Shown here one piece after another: positions 1 through 8,272 of a stretch of DNA of 64,000 nucleotides; position 1 is the first letter of the stretch, and the number at the start of each line of letters is the position of its first letter. The notes beneath the pieces were generated by a model. That model did not search any database and was not told the DNA's origin. It saw only the letters and a program-made list of their open reading frames with translations. Made by a program: the position numbers and the translations under genes. Source of the stretch: Amycolatopsis camponoti (lineage in GTDB: Bacteria; Actinomycetota; Actinomycetes; Mycobacteriales; Pseudonocardiaceae); contig NZ_CABVGP010000001.1 of NCBI RefSeq assembly GCF_902497555.1, positions 4,382,501-4,446,500 of the forward strand, in the 5' to 3' direction.

Positions 1-405
1 GAGCGCTACAGCCTCCCCCGCGAGACCGCCGGGCCGGCGTACGCGGACATGTCCATGATGCGCGGCGACCCGTCCGACGGGCTGCCCGGCGTCGCCGGCA
101 TCGGCGAGAAGACCGCCGCGAAGCTGATCACGCAGTTCGGGAGTCTCGCCGCGCTCCTGGAAGCGTCGGCCGCGAGCGATCCCCGCGTCCCGCTCAAGAC
201 CCGACTGCGCCTCGCCGACGCCGCCGAATACCTGGCCGTCGCGCCGACCGTGGTCCGGGTCGCCGTCGACGCGCCGGTCGAGCAGTCCCGCCCCGACATC
301 GTGCCCGCGACGCCCGCCGACCCGGACCGCGTGGCCGAGCTGGCCGAGCGGTGGAACCTCGGCAACTCCGTCGAGCGGCTGCTCAAGGCCCTGCCCGGCG
401 CCTGA
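1..405 (+). CDS. 5'-3' exonuclease, C-terminal part (cut by window start)
   Basis: The frame is open from the first base and ends in TGA, so only the last ~134 residues are present. The visible part carries the helix-3-turn-helix signature of the PolA-type 5' nuclease family (DGLPGVAGIGEKTAAKLI), which binds the DNA backbone behind the active site. The acidic metal-binding residues lie upstream of the window. Stand-alone proteins of this family act on flaps and RNA primers in replication and repair. Its place beside a DUF4333 membrane protein and helY matches the M. tuberculosis Rv2090-Rv2092c order. The family call is firm; the full length cannot be judged. Confidence 0.85.
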   Translation, partial: ERYSLPRETAGPAYADMSMMRGDPSDGLPGVAGIGEKTAAKLITQFGSLAALLEASAASDPRVPLKTRLRLADAAEYLAVAPTVVRVAVDAPVEQSRPDIVPATPADPDRVAELAERWNLGNSVERLLKALPGA

Positions 406-411
406 CCCCGG

Positions 412-1629
412 CTAGAAGTGCGTGCCGCACCACGGTGCGGTGACCGTCGTGAACAGCTCGTCGGCGCGGGCGGCCGCGCCCGGGGTCCGGACCTCGATCC
501 GGCCCGCCTCCGCGAGCGCGGTCGCGCTCCACTGCCCGAGGTAGAGCATGCCGAGGGTGTCGGCGTCGAGGGCCAGGTCCGCCGCGGCATCCGTGCGGTG
601 GGTGCCGTCGGGAGTGACTTCGTAGTGCCCGGTGTTGGCGGGCAGCTGCCGGTCGGTCACCGCCAGCACCACCGGGTCGGCCGCCCGGTACGCGCGGGCC
701 GCCAGTGCCGCGGCGACGTCGACCGGCCGCAGCCACAGGTCGTCCTCGACGTCGGCGGTACGCGCGTGCCGGTGGTCGGCCAGCATCGCGGCGAGCGGCT
801 CGTCGACCGGGCGGTAGCGGGCCCGCACCCCGGAGACGAGGTCGATCGACAGCAAGAACCGCCACAGCGCGGCGCGCGCCACCGGGTCCGCCGCGTGCAG
901 CTCCCGGACCTTCAGCACGGCCCCTTCGTCGGGCGACTCCAGGGTGCGGCGGTCCACCGTGTCGTACACGACGAAGCCGTCGTCACCGTCGGGTCCACTG
1001 TGGACGGCGACGACGTGGCTGCCCGTCGGGCCGGCGAGGCGGTCGTGCGCGATCGGCCACCACTCGGCGGGCCGGCCGATCATCCCGGCCCGGTGCAGCC
1101 CGATCCGCCGGTACAGCCCGGGAATCTCCGCCAGCGCTTCCTGCGGCGTGAGCATCCGGACGTCACCCGCCGCCGGCACGCGGTCGTGGAGCCGGGCCGC
1201 GGGCCTGGGCAGCCACACGGTCTTGCCGAGCGCGGCCGAACCGTAGCCGAACCGGCCGTAGATGGTGGGCTCGCTGGCGTGCAGGGCGGCCAGCGGGATT
1301 CCGCGCGCGACGAAGTCCTCCAGCTGCACCGCCATCATCGCGGTGAGCACCCCGCGGCGGGTGCGGTCGGCGCGGACCCCGATGCCGTCGACCGCACCGA
1401 GCGGCAGGACGGCGCCGCCGGGTACCGCGATGTCGGTGTCGAAAGAGCTGGCGATCCCGATCGGGGTGGTGCCGTCGAAGGCGCCGAACTTGTGCGCCGC
1501 AGGCCACGAATCCCCGTACCGCGCCCAGGACTCGTCGCTGATCCGGTTGGTGTGCAGCGAGCGGCCCAGCAGGTCGAGCGTGCCGCGGCGCTCGTCCTCG
1601 GTCACCGGGCGGACGTCGAAGTCGGTCAT
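412..1629 (-). CDS. Eis-like GNAT N-acetyltransferase (paralogue 1)
   Basis: 405 residues, close to the ~400 of M. tuberculosis Eis, an acetyl-CoA-dependent enzyme that acetylates amines of aminoglycosides and lysines. The acetyl-CoA loop is visible as VRADRTRRGVLTAMM near residues 85-99, and the tyrosine that acts as general acid in Eis corresponds to Tyr124 in IYGRFGYG. The chain ends in Phe; in Eis the C-terminal carboxylate of a terminal Phe is the general base. The C-terminal third should be the SCP2-like fold. I chose the ATG at 1629 because homology begins at MTDF; the open frame runs further upstream without family character. A second copy lies just upstream on the same strand. The natural substrate is unknown. 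Confidence 0.85.
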   Translation of the reverse strand: MTDFDVRPVTEDERRGTLDLLGRSLHTNRISDESWARYGDSWPAAHKFGAFDGTTPIGIASSFDTDIAVPGGAVLPLGAVDGIGVRADRTRRGVLTAMMAVQLEDFVARGIPLAALHASEPTIYGRFGYGSAALGKTVWLPRPAARLHDRVPAAGDVRMLTPQEALAEIPGLYRRIGLHRAGMIGRPAEWWPIAHDRLAGPTGSHVVAVHSGPDGDDGFVVYDTVDRRTLESPDEGAVLKVRELHAADPVARAALWRFLLSIDLVSGVRARYRPVDEPLAAMLADHRHARTADVEDDLWLRPVDVAAALAARAYRAADPVVLAVTDRQLPANTGHYEVTPDGTHRTDAAADLALDADTLGMLYLGQWSATALAEAGRIEVRTPGAAARADELFTTVTAPWCGTHF

Positions 1630-1681
1630 GCCGCCGATCCTGCCGTCCGTCCCGGTTCCCGGCATCCCGATTTCCGTCGGC

Positions 1682-2884
1682 TCAGTAGTGCGTGCCGCTC
1701 CACGACGCCACCCGGGTCGCGAAGAGCACGTCGGCGTTCGCCAGTGCGACCGGATCACGAACCTCGATCCGTCCCGCACCGGCCAGCGCGGACGGCCGCC
1801 ACGTGCCGAAGTAGGCCATCGCCAGTGTCGTGACGTCGAGGCGCAGCGCCGCGGGCTCGTCAGTGCGCCCGGCACCGTCCGCGCTGATCCGGTAGGTACC
1901 GCTGTTGGCCGGCAGCACCGGGTCTTCGACCTCGACGACGACCGGCGCGGCGCTCCCGTACTCCCGCGCCGCCAGCGCCTCCGGGACGTCGACGAGGCGG
2001 ATCCAGTGCTCGTCGCCGATCCGGTCGACCGCGGCCCGGCGGTGGTCGGCGAGGATCAGCTCGATCGGCTCGTCCAGCGGCCGCGCCTCGGCGACGACCG
2101 TGTCGACCAGGTCGACCCCGAGCAGGAACCGCCACAGCCCGGCGAACGCGGCCGGCGTACCCGGGAAGAAGTCCACCAGGCGCAGGCTCTTCGTCCACGG
2201 GTGCACCTGCAGGCCGTCGACGTAGAAGGTGGCGAAGCCGTCGGGCCCGTCCGGCCCGTGGTGCACGACCGCCTTGACCGGCTGGGGGCTGCGCCGGGCC
2301 TGCCCCTCGTACAACCGCCACAGCACCTCCGGCCGGGACATCGCCCCGGGACGGCGCGCCAGGCCCTCGTAGACGCCCGGGAGCACCTCCAGCGCCTCGT
2401 CCAGCTCCAGCAGCCGCACCTCCCCGGTCGCCGGCGCGTCGGGGTGCAACCGCGCGCGGTGCCGGTCGACGCTGTAGGTGCGGTAACGGGTCGCCAGGCC
2501 GTAGCCGAACCGGCCGTAGATCGGCGCCTCGGACGCCAGCAGGTTCGCGAACACGACCCCGCGCCCGGCGAAGTCCTCGAGCTGCGCCGTCATCAACGCC
2601 CGCAGCACACCCCGGCGCGTCCGGTCCGCGCGGACCCCGACCCCGGTGACACCCGCCATCGCCCGCCGCGCCCCACCGGGCACCGTCAGCTCGGCGTCGA
2701 ACGAACGGGCCGTGCCGATCAGGTCCGGGTCGAACGCGCCGATCGTCCCGCCGGGCTGGAACGCGCGGGCCGCGCGCTCCCAGTCCGTGTCGTCACTCGG
2801 CGGCACGTGCAAGCTCGCGCGGAAGAGGTTGCTCGCCGCACGGTGCTCGCCGGGGTCCAGCGTCCGGATCTCGAAGTCGCTCAT
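1682..2884 (-). CDS. Eis-like GNAT N-acetyltransferase (paralogue 2)
   Basis: 400 residues, same family and architecture as its downstream neighbour. The acetyl-CoA motif VRADRTRRGVL is identical and the catalytic tyrosine is Tyr123 in IYGRFGYG. The last residue is Tyr rather than Phe, which still offers an aromatic C-terminal carboxylate. Many other segments differ from paralogue 1, so this is an old duplication or two separate gains, not a recent copy. The two genes are 52 bp apart on the same strand and could be co-transcribed from here. Start: the ATG at 2884, where the family sequence MSDFEIR begins. Substrate unknown. Confidence 0.85.
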   Translation of the reverse strand: MSDFEIRTLDPGEHRAASNLFRASLHVPPSDDTDWERAARAFQPGGTIGAFDPDLIGTARSFDAELTVPGGARRAMAGVTGVGVRADRTRRGVLRALMTAQLEDFAGRGVVFANLLASEAPIYGRFGYGLATRYRTYSVDRHRARLHPDAPATGEVRLLELDEALEVLPGVYEGLARRPGAMSRPEVLWRLYEGQARRSPQPVKAVVHHGPDGPDGFATFYVDGLQVHPWTKSLRLVDFFPGTPAAFAGLWRFLLGVDLVDTVVAEARPLDEPIELILADHRRAAVDRIGDEHWIRLVDVPEALAAREYGSAAPVVVEVEDPVLPANSGTYRISADGAGRTDEPAALRLDVTTLAMAYFGTWRPSALAGAGRIEVRDPVALANADVLFATRVASWSGTHY

Positions 2885-2908
2885 CCCCGGATCATCTCCG
2901 GAAACGAC

Positions 2909-2946
2909 GAGGCCCGGCCACCGCAATTCCGCGGCGGCCGGGCCTC
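2909..2946 (-). terminator. Stem-loop terminator after the DUF4333 gene
   Basis: The perfect 11-bp stem GAGGCCCGGCC/GGCCGGGCCTC encloses a 16-nt loop. It begins 10 bp past the stop codon of the DUF4333 gene and precedes the start of the next minus-strand gene's leader. There is no strong U-tract, as is common in high-GC actinomycetes. Confidence 0.7.
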
Positions 2947-2956
2947 GTGCGCACAG

Positions 2957-3727
2957 CTACTTCGTGGCGGGCGGGGAAACCTCGTAGTTCCCGCCGTCAC
3001 CCTTCACCGTGATCGCGATCTGCTGCGGCTTGCCCGCGATGGTCGCGGTGCACTCGAACTTCGCGCCGTCCTCGACCTTCTGCTCGGCCGGGCAGGTGAC
3101 GCCGGTGACGCCGTCGATCTTGTAGGTCTCGGTGAGCAGCTTCTGGACGTCGGTCTGCATCTGGGTGTTGTTGAAGACCTGGGTCTTGAAGAACCCGGGC
3201 GCCACGAACCCGAGGATGCCGACCACGGCCACCACCACGACCAGCACGACGATGCCGATCAGGAGGCCCTTCTTCGACTTGGCAGGCTGCTCGCCCTCCG
3301 GCGCGCCCTGGCCGGGGAACTGCTGCTGCTGGCCGTAGTCGTACTGGCCCTGCGGCGGCTGCTGGCCGTACTGGGGCTGCTGCTGGGGCCCGCTCTGCGG
3401 GTACGCCCCGCCCGGCTGCTGGCCGTACTGGGGCTGCTGCTGCGGACCGCTCTGCGGGTAGCCACCACCGGGCTGCTGGCCGTAGGGCGGCGGCTGCTGA
3501 CCCCACTGCGGCTGCTGCGGCGGCGTGTACCCCCCGGGCTGCTGACCCCACTGCTGGGGGTGCTGCGGTTGCTGCGGCTGGCCCCACTGCTGCTGGTTCG
3601 GGTCGTTCGAAGGCGGCTGCTGTCCCCACTGCGGCTGCTCCTGCGGGCCGCTCGGGGGGTACGCGCCGCCCGGCTGCTGCCCGTACTGGGGCTGCTGTGG
3701 GTCGTTGCCGCCATACGGCGTGCTCAT
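2957..3727 (-). CDS. Pro/Gln-rich single-pass membrane protein with DUF4333 domain
   Basis: 256 residues. The first ~150 are a cytoplasmic low-complexity tract built from repeats of the type QQPGGAYPQSGPQQQPQYG. One membrane helix follows (KKGLLIGIVVLVVVVAVVGI), then an extracytoplasmic DUF4333 domain with the family's cysteine pair (VTCPAE and FECTAT), which probably forms a disulfide. Start: the ATG at 3727, preceded by GGAGG at good spacing; the longer open frame upstream is not protein-like. It matches the position of Rv2091c next to helY. Function unknown. A second protein with the same kind of N-terminal tract lies at 31740. Confidence 0.8.
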   Translation of the reverse strand: MSTPYGGNDPQQPQYGQQPGGAYPPSGPQEQPQWGQQPPSNDPNQQQWGQPQQPQHPQQWGQQPGGYTPPQQPQWGQQPPPYGQQPGGGYPQSGPQQQPQYGQQPGGAYPQSGPQQQPQYGQQPPQGQYDYGQQQQFPGQGAPEGEQPAKSKKGLLIGIVVLVVVVAVVGILGFVAPGFFKTQVFNNTQMQTDVQKLLTETYKIDGVTGVTCPAEQKVEDGAKFECTATIAGKPQQIAITVKGDGGNYEVSPPATK

Positions 3728-3886
3728 CTTCTGCCTCCGCCTGCTTCGCTCATCTCGCTGTCCACCCCGAAACCGCCGTAATGCCGCGTACACACGGTCT
3801 TGCAGGCGATCCAACCACAGGTCGGAGCCGAGCACACGTGCCACGCCCACCTCCCGCCCCACCGGCGAGCAGGCCTAACACGGAGT

Positions 3887-6664
3887 TCACGCGGCACCGG
3901 CGGCGACGACACCCCGCCGCAGCGCCTTCAGCGCCTCGGCCGCCGCCGCACCCACCGGATCGCCCTTGCCGAGCACGTCGCGGATCTGGTCGAGCAGGTC
4001 GATCACCTGGCGCGACCAGCGCACGAAGTCACCCGCCGACAGCTCCTGGCCGTTGGCCTCGGCCGCCGTGAGCACCTTCTCCAGCGACTCGCCGCGCGCC
4101 CAGCGGTAGACCGGCCACGCGAACCCCGCGTCCGGCTCCCGGGTGCGGTCGAGCCGGTGCCGCCGCTCGTCCTCGGTGAGGTCCACCCACAGCTTCACCG
4201 TCTCCTGCCACGCCTCGGGCACCGCCCCGCCGGGCAGCCGCGGCTCCCCCGCGGTGTCCCGGCGGGCCTCGAAGACCAGCGTCGACACGACCGCGGCCAG
4301 CTCGGCCGGCCCGAGCCCGCGCCACACGCCGTGCCGGATGCACTCCGCCGCCAGCAGATCGGACTCGCTGTAGAGCCGGGTCAGGCGCCGGCCGTGCTCG
4401 GTGACGCGGTCCTCGCCGTCACCCGCCGACTCCGGCCCCAGATAGCCGCGCTCACCGAGCAGCGCCAGGATCCGGTCGAACGCCCGCGCCAGCGAGTGGG
4501 TCGTCGCCGCGACCTTCCGCTCCAGCTGCTGCGTCTCCGCCGCCAGCCGCTCGTACCGCTCGACCCAGCGCAGGTTCGCTTCGCGCTCGGCCAGCCCGTG
4601 GCACGGGTGCGCCCGCAGGGCCCGCCGCAACGCCGCCAGCTCGCCGTCCTCGTTCGCCCCGGATCGCTGCTTCTGCCGGCCCGGCAACGAAATCCCGGCG
4701 TTGCGCAGTGTCGAAGCGATGTCCCGGCGCGTCTTCGGCGACCGCAGCTCGATGTGCTTGGGCAGCTTGATCCGCCCCAGCGCCTCCACCGGCGCCGGGA
4801 AGTCGGCCACCGACAGCGGCCCCGACCACCGGTCCTCGGTCACCACGATCGGTCGCGGCTCCCGGATCGGGTCGAGCCCCGGGTCGACGACGACGGCCAG
4901 CCCCGCCCGCCGGCCCGCCGGCACCGCGATCACGTCGCCCTTGCGGAGCTTCTCCAGCGACTCGGCCGTCCCCGCGCGGCGCACGGCGGTGTTCTGCCGC
5001 GACAACGCCTTCTCCCGCGCCGAAATCTTCGAGCGCAGCTCCACGTACTCGAGCGTCTCCGCGAAGTCCCCGGTCACCGCGGCCGTGTAGCCCTTCAGGG
5101 CTTCCTTGTTCCGCTCGATCCGCCGCGCCGTGCCGACCACCGACCGGTCGGCCTGGAACTGCGCGAACGACTGTTCCAGCAGCTCACGCGCCTCCGCCGC
5201 ACCGACCTGGGCGACCAGGTTCACCGCCATGTTGTAGCCGGGCCGGAACGACGACCGCAGCGGGTAGGTCCGCGTCGAAGCGAGCCCGGCGACCTGCTTC
5301 GGATCGACCCCCGGCTGCCACGCGACGACGGCGTGACCCTCGACGTCGATCCCGCGCCGCCCGGCCCGCCCGGTCAGCTGGGTGTACTCCCCCGGCGTCA
5401 GGTCGACGTGCGCCTCGCCGTTGTACTTGACCAGCCGTTCGAGCACGACCGTGCGAGCCGGCATGTTGATCCCGAGCGCGAGGGTCTCCGTCGCGAATAC
5501 CGCCTTCACCAGGCCCCGGACGAACAGCTCCTCGACCGTCTCCTTGAACGCCGGCAACAACCCGGCGTGGTGCCCCGCGATGCCGCGTTCGAGCGCCTCC
5601 CGCCACTCCCAGTACCCGAGCACGCCCAGGTCGCCCTCGGGAAGCTCGGACGTGCGCGCGTCGATGATCCGGCGGATCTCCTCGACCTCGCCCGGCCCGT
5701 TGAGCCGCAGCCCCGACCGGACGCACTGCGCGACCGCGGCGTCGCAGCCGGCGCGCGAAAAGATGAACACGATCGCCGGCAGCAGCCCCGCGCGATCCAG
5801 CTGCTCGACGACCTCCACCCTCGACGGCGGCCGGAACCGCGGCATCCGCGACGAGCCCCGCCGGGACCCGCGCGGCCCGTGGAACCCGGCGGGCGCGTAC
5901 TGGCGGCCGATCTCCTCGGTGCGGCGCAGCAGGGTCGGGTTGATCCGCAGCTCGGCCCCCGGCGCGTGGACGTCCTCGCCGGCGAACAGGTCGAGCAGCC
6001 GGTTCCCGACCAGCATGTGCTGCCACAACGGCACCGGCCGGTGCTCGTCGACGACGACGGTCGTGTCACCGCGGACCTCGACCAGCCACTCGCCGAACTC
6101 CTCGGCGTTGCTGACGGTGGCCGACAGCCCGACCACGCGGACGTGCTCGGGCAGGTGCAGGATCACCTCTTCCCACACCGCCCCGCGGAACCGGTCGGCC
6201 AGGTAGTGGACCTCGTCCATGACCACGTAACCGAGGTCGGTGATCGTCGAGGACCCGGCGTAGAGCATGTTGCGCAGCACCTCGGTGGTCATCACGACCA
6301 CCTGCGCGTTGCCGTTGATCGAGGTGTCCCCGGTCAGCAGGCCGACGGCGTCCGCGCCGTACCGGGCGACGAGGTCGCCGTACTTCTGGTTCGACAGCGC
6401 CTTGATCGGCGTGGTGTAGAAGCACTTGCGGCCTTCGGCCAGCGCCAGGTGCACGGCGAACTCGCCGACGACGGTCTTCCCCGCCCCGGTCGGCGCGCAC
6501 ACGAGCACGCCGTGACCGCCCTCGAGGGCCTCGCACCCGCGGATCTGGAACTCGTCGAACTCGAAGGACGCTTCCGCGGCGAAGCGCGTCAGCTGGGGGT
6601 ACTTCCCGCGACGCGCGGAGGCCGCATAGGCCTCGGCCGGGGACTGAGAAGGGCTACTGGCCAC
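3887..6664 (-). CDS. helY: HelY, Ski2/Mtr4-like DEVH-box RNA helicase
   Basis: 925 residues, the usual size of actinobacterial HelY. Motif I is CAPTGAGKT near residue 58, motif II is DEVH near residue 149, motif III is SATVS, and motif VI is QLTGRAGRRGID. The two RecA-like domains fill roughly residues 30-450. The rest holds the beta-barrel and helical C-terminal regions of Ski2-like enzymes, which unwind structured RNA in 3'-to-5' decay. The start is a GTG at 6664. It lies downstream of the pafBC-tat genes as in mycobacteria, but here it is separated from tatC by two inserted genes. The direct RNA substrate is not known from sequence. Confidence 0.9.
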   Translation of the reverse strand: MASSPSQSPAEAYAASARRGKYPQLTRFAAEASFEFDEFQIRGCEALEGGHGVLVCAPTGAGKTVVGEFAVHLALAEGRKCFYTTPIKALSNQKYGDLVARYGADAVGLLTGDTSINGNAQVVVMTTEVLRNMLYAGSSTITDLGYVVMDEVHYLADRFRGAVWEEVILHLPEHVRVVGLSATVSNAEEFGEWLVEVRGDTTVVVDEHRPVPLWQHMLVGNRLLDLFAGEDVHAPGAELRINPTLLRRTEEIGRQYAPAGFHGPRGSRRGSSRMPRFRPPSRVEVVEQLDRAGLLPAIVFIFSRAGCDAAVAQCVRSGLRLNGPGEVEEIRRIIDARTSELPEGDLGVLGYWEWREALERGIAGHHAGLLPAFKETVEELFVRGLVKAVFATETLALGINMPARTVVLERLVKYNGEAHVDLTPGEYTQLTGRAGRRGIDVEGHAVVAWQPGVDPKQVAGLASTRTYPLRSSFRPGYNMAVNLVAQVGAAEARELLEQSFAQFQADRSVVGTARRIERNKEALKGYTAAVTGDFAETLEYVELRSKISAREKALSRQNTAVRRAGTAESLEKLRKGDVIAVPAGRRAGLAVVVDPGLDPIREPRPIVVTEDRWSGPLSVADFPAPVEALGRIKLPKHIELRSPKTRRDIASTLRNAGISLPGRQKQRSGANEDGELAALRRALRAHPCHGLAEREANLRWVERYERLAAETQQLERKVAATTHSLARAFDRILALLGERGYLGPESAGDGEDRVTEHGRRLTRLYSESDLLAAECIRHGVWRGLGPAELAAVVSTLVFEARRDTAGEPRLPGGAVPEAWQETVKLWVDLTEDERRHRLDRTREPDAGFAWPVYRWARGESLEKVLTAAEANGQELSAGDFVRWSRQVIDLLDQIRDVLGKGDPVGAAAAEALKALRRGVVAAGAA

Positions 6665-6734
6665 CTCGTCAGGGTTTCACATCCCCCCGGCAGTCCGCAC
6701 GCGGCGTGACCGTCGGCGGTCTGTGCTTCTTTTC

Positions 6735-6763
6735 GCGTGCACGCCGCACCGCGGTGTGCACGC
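6735..6763. promoter_or_regulatory. Inverted repeat upstream of the zinc-ribbon membrane gene
   Basis: The arms GCGTGCAC and GTGCACGC are perfectly complementary around a 13-bp spacer that itself contains ACCGCGGT. It lies between the divergent helY and the gene at 6831, 13 bp before a second palindrome at 6776. It could be a regulator site or part of a hairpin; nothing in the sequence decides between these. Confidence 0.35.
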
Positions 6764-6775
6764 CTGTCGGCCGCC

Positions 6776-6791
6776 GTATAGGTCGTTATAC
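6776..6791. promoter_or_regulatory. 16-bp palindromic operator GTATAGGTCGTTATAC (copy 1)
   Basis: GTATA and TATAC arms flank GGTCGT. The same 16 bases occur at 26348-26363 and 28529-28544, both in promoter regions. This copy lies 40-55 bp upstream of the start at 6831, and its TATACA half could serve as a -10 element for that gene. The likely binder is the ArsR-type regulator at 26385, by inference from the copy next to it. Confidence 0.6.
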
Positions 6792-6830
6792 ACAGGGAAC
6801 CGGCGGGGGTGTGGTGGCGTCGGAGGGGGC

Positions 6831-7394
6831 ATGATCGATCCGTGTCCGGGCTGCGGGCAGCTGGACCAGGTGCAGCATGTGCCCGCCGTCTACCAGGGCG
6901 GGCACGCGTTCTTCCGGGGGCGGGGGCCGGCGGTGGCGGTGCCCGCCGGGGACGGGTTCGTGTACACGAGCAGCCAGGTCAGCGGGGTTTCGGTGTCGGC
7001 GGTGGCCCGGTCGCTGGATCCCTTCCCTCCCCCGCGCCGTGGTGGCGGTTTGCTGGCGGCGGTGATCGTGCTGGTGCTGGTCGGGAGCTGTTTCCTGGCG
7101 TTGCCGCTGTCGTCGCTGGACGATCCGCCGCCGGGTGGGGCGCTGGGGATCGCGGTGATCTCGTTGCCCGCGTTGTGCGTGTACGTCGCCGCGAGCGTGG
7201 TGGTCTGGCTGTACGTCCGGCGGGTGCGAGCCCACCGGCGCGAGCGACGTGGGGTTCCGGCGGCGCAGCAAGTGTGGGAGCAGGGCTGGTTCTGCCACCG
7301 GTGCGGCGGGGTGTACTTCACCGACGCGGGGCGGCTGCTGACACCGGAGCACTTCCGGCAGCTGGTGGCGCGGGCCGGCGGCTACGAGCGTTAG
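6831..7394 (+). CDS. Small membrane protein with zinc-ribbon-like cysteine pairs
   Basis: 187 residues, not recognised as a named family. The N-terminus holds a CxxC pair (CPGCGQ) and a second pair (CHRCGG) sits near residue 160 after two membrane helices (LLAAVIVLVLVGSCFLALPL and ALGIAVISLPALCVYVAASV). Both cysteine pairs would then face the cytoplasm and could form one zinc site. Start: the ATG at 6831 has a GGAGGGGG ribosome site. Its 3' end overlaps that of the convergent lipid kinase gene by four bases. The upstream palindrome at 6776 suggests shared control with the 26-28.5 kb genes. No function can be proposed from sequence alone. Confidence 0.7.
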   Translation: MIDPCPGCGQLDQVQHVPAVYQGGHAFFRGRGPAVAVPAGDGFVYTSSQVSGVSVSAVARSLDPFPPPRRGGGLLAAVIVLVLVGSCFLALPLSSLDDPPPGGALGIAVISLPALCVYVAASVVVWLYVRRVRAHRRERRGVPAAQQVWEQGWFCHRCGGVYFTDAGRLLTPEHFRQLVARAGGYER

Positions 7395-8272
7395 GCCAGG
7401 ACGGTCAGCGCGCCGGGGACGCAGCTGACCGTCACCGGCACGGTCCCCTGCGGCTCGCCGTCGGCGTAGGCCGGCCAGCTGTTGCCCGTCAGGGAGACCG
7501 ACCGGGCGCGGAGTGTGCGGACGGCCGGGTGGGTGAGGTGCTTGCCCGTGCGCAGGCCCGGCAGCATGCGGATGAGGCCGCGGCGGGTCACGTCGCCCAC
7601 CACCGTCACGTCGAAGACGCCGTCCTCGGGGTCCGCCGTCGGGCAGATCGGGACGCCACCGCCGTAGAAGCGGGTGTTGCCGACGGCCACCAGGGTCGCG
7701 TCGAGCTCGAGGCGTTCGGTGCCGGTGTCGACCACTACCGGCCGGGAGCGGAACGCCGCCAGCTCGGCGAGGATCGCGACGTCGTAGCGGCGGGGGCCGG
7801 ACGGCCAGCGCATCCGGTTGGCGCGTTCGTTGACGCTCGCGTCGAAACCCGCGCACAGCACCGTCGCGAACCACGTCTCGCCGGCCCGGCCGAGGTCGAT
7901 GCGGCGCCGGGCGCCCGAGCGCAAGGCCGCCACCAGCGCGTCGACCGCGGGCAGCGGCTCGCCGGGGACGCCGAGGGCGCGGGCGAAGTCGTTGCCGGTG
8001 CCCGCCGGGACCAGGCCGAGGGCGACGTCGTGGTTCGCGCAGAACTGGACGCCCTGGTGCGCGGCGCCGTCGCCGCCGAGGACGACCAGGACGTCGAGGC
8101 CGGCGTCGTGGGAGGTCCGCATCAGCTCGCGGGACTCCTCGACGGAGTTGGCGACCAGCACGTCGAGGCGGTCGACGGCGACGCGCAGCCGCTCGGCGAC
8201 GGTGTCCGCGATGCGGGCGGCCGCGCCGTGCCCCGAAGCCGGGTGCACGGCGAGCGCGGCGTGGATCCCCAC
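7391..8272 (-). CDS. Diacylglycerol kinase-family lipid kinase (YegS/DagK type)
   Basis: 293 residues. The nucleotide-binding loop of the DAGK catalytic domain is visible as VVLGGDGAAHQ, followed by LVPAGTGNDFARALG, the family's second signature. The C-terminal half is the beta-sandwich domain. Enzymes of this family phosphorylate diacylglycerol or related lipids with ATP. The GTG start at 8272 shares one base with the tatC stop codon (TAGTG), so the gene is translationally coupled to tatC and belongs to the pafB-pafC-tat operon. Lipid substrate unknown. Confidence 0.85.
   Translation of the reverse strand: MGIHAALAVHPASGHGAAARIADTVAERLRVAVDRLDVLVANSVEESRELMRTSHDAGLDVLVVLGGDGAAHQGVQFCANHDVALGLVPAGTGNDFARALGVPGEPLPAVDALVAALRSGARRRIDLGRAGETWFATVLCAGFDASVNERANRMRWPSGPRRYDVAILAELAAFRSRPVVVDTGTERLELDATLVAVGNTRFYGGGVPICPTADPEDGVFDVTVVGDVTRRGLIRMLPGLRTGKHLTHPAVRTLRARSVSLTGNSWPAYADGEPQGTVPVTVSCVPGALTVLA

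Noticed and set aside
3800..6709. A long open frame of more than 900 codons on the plus strand opposite helY, and similar ones opposite metH and the 1.3-3.8 kb region
   Set aside because: These are mirror frames of GC-rich genes. They are rich in Arg, Pro and Gly, show no domain and cross known gene ends; the opposite strand carries clear conserved proteins.
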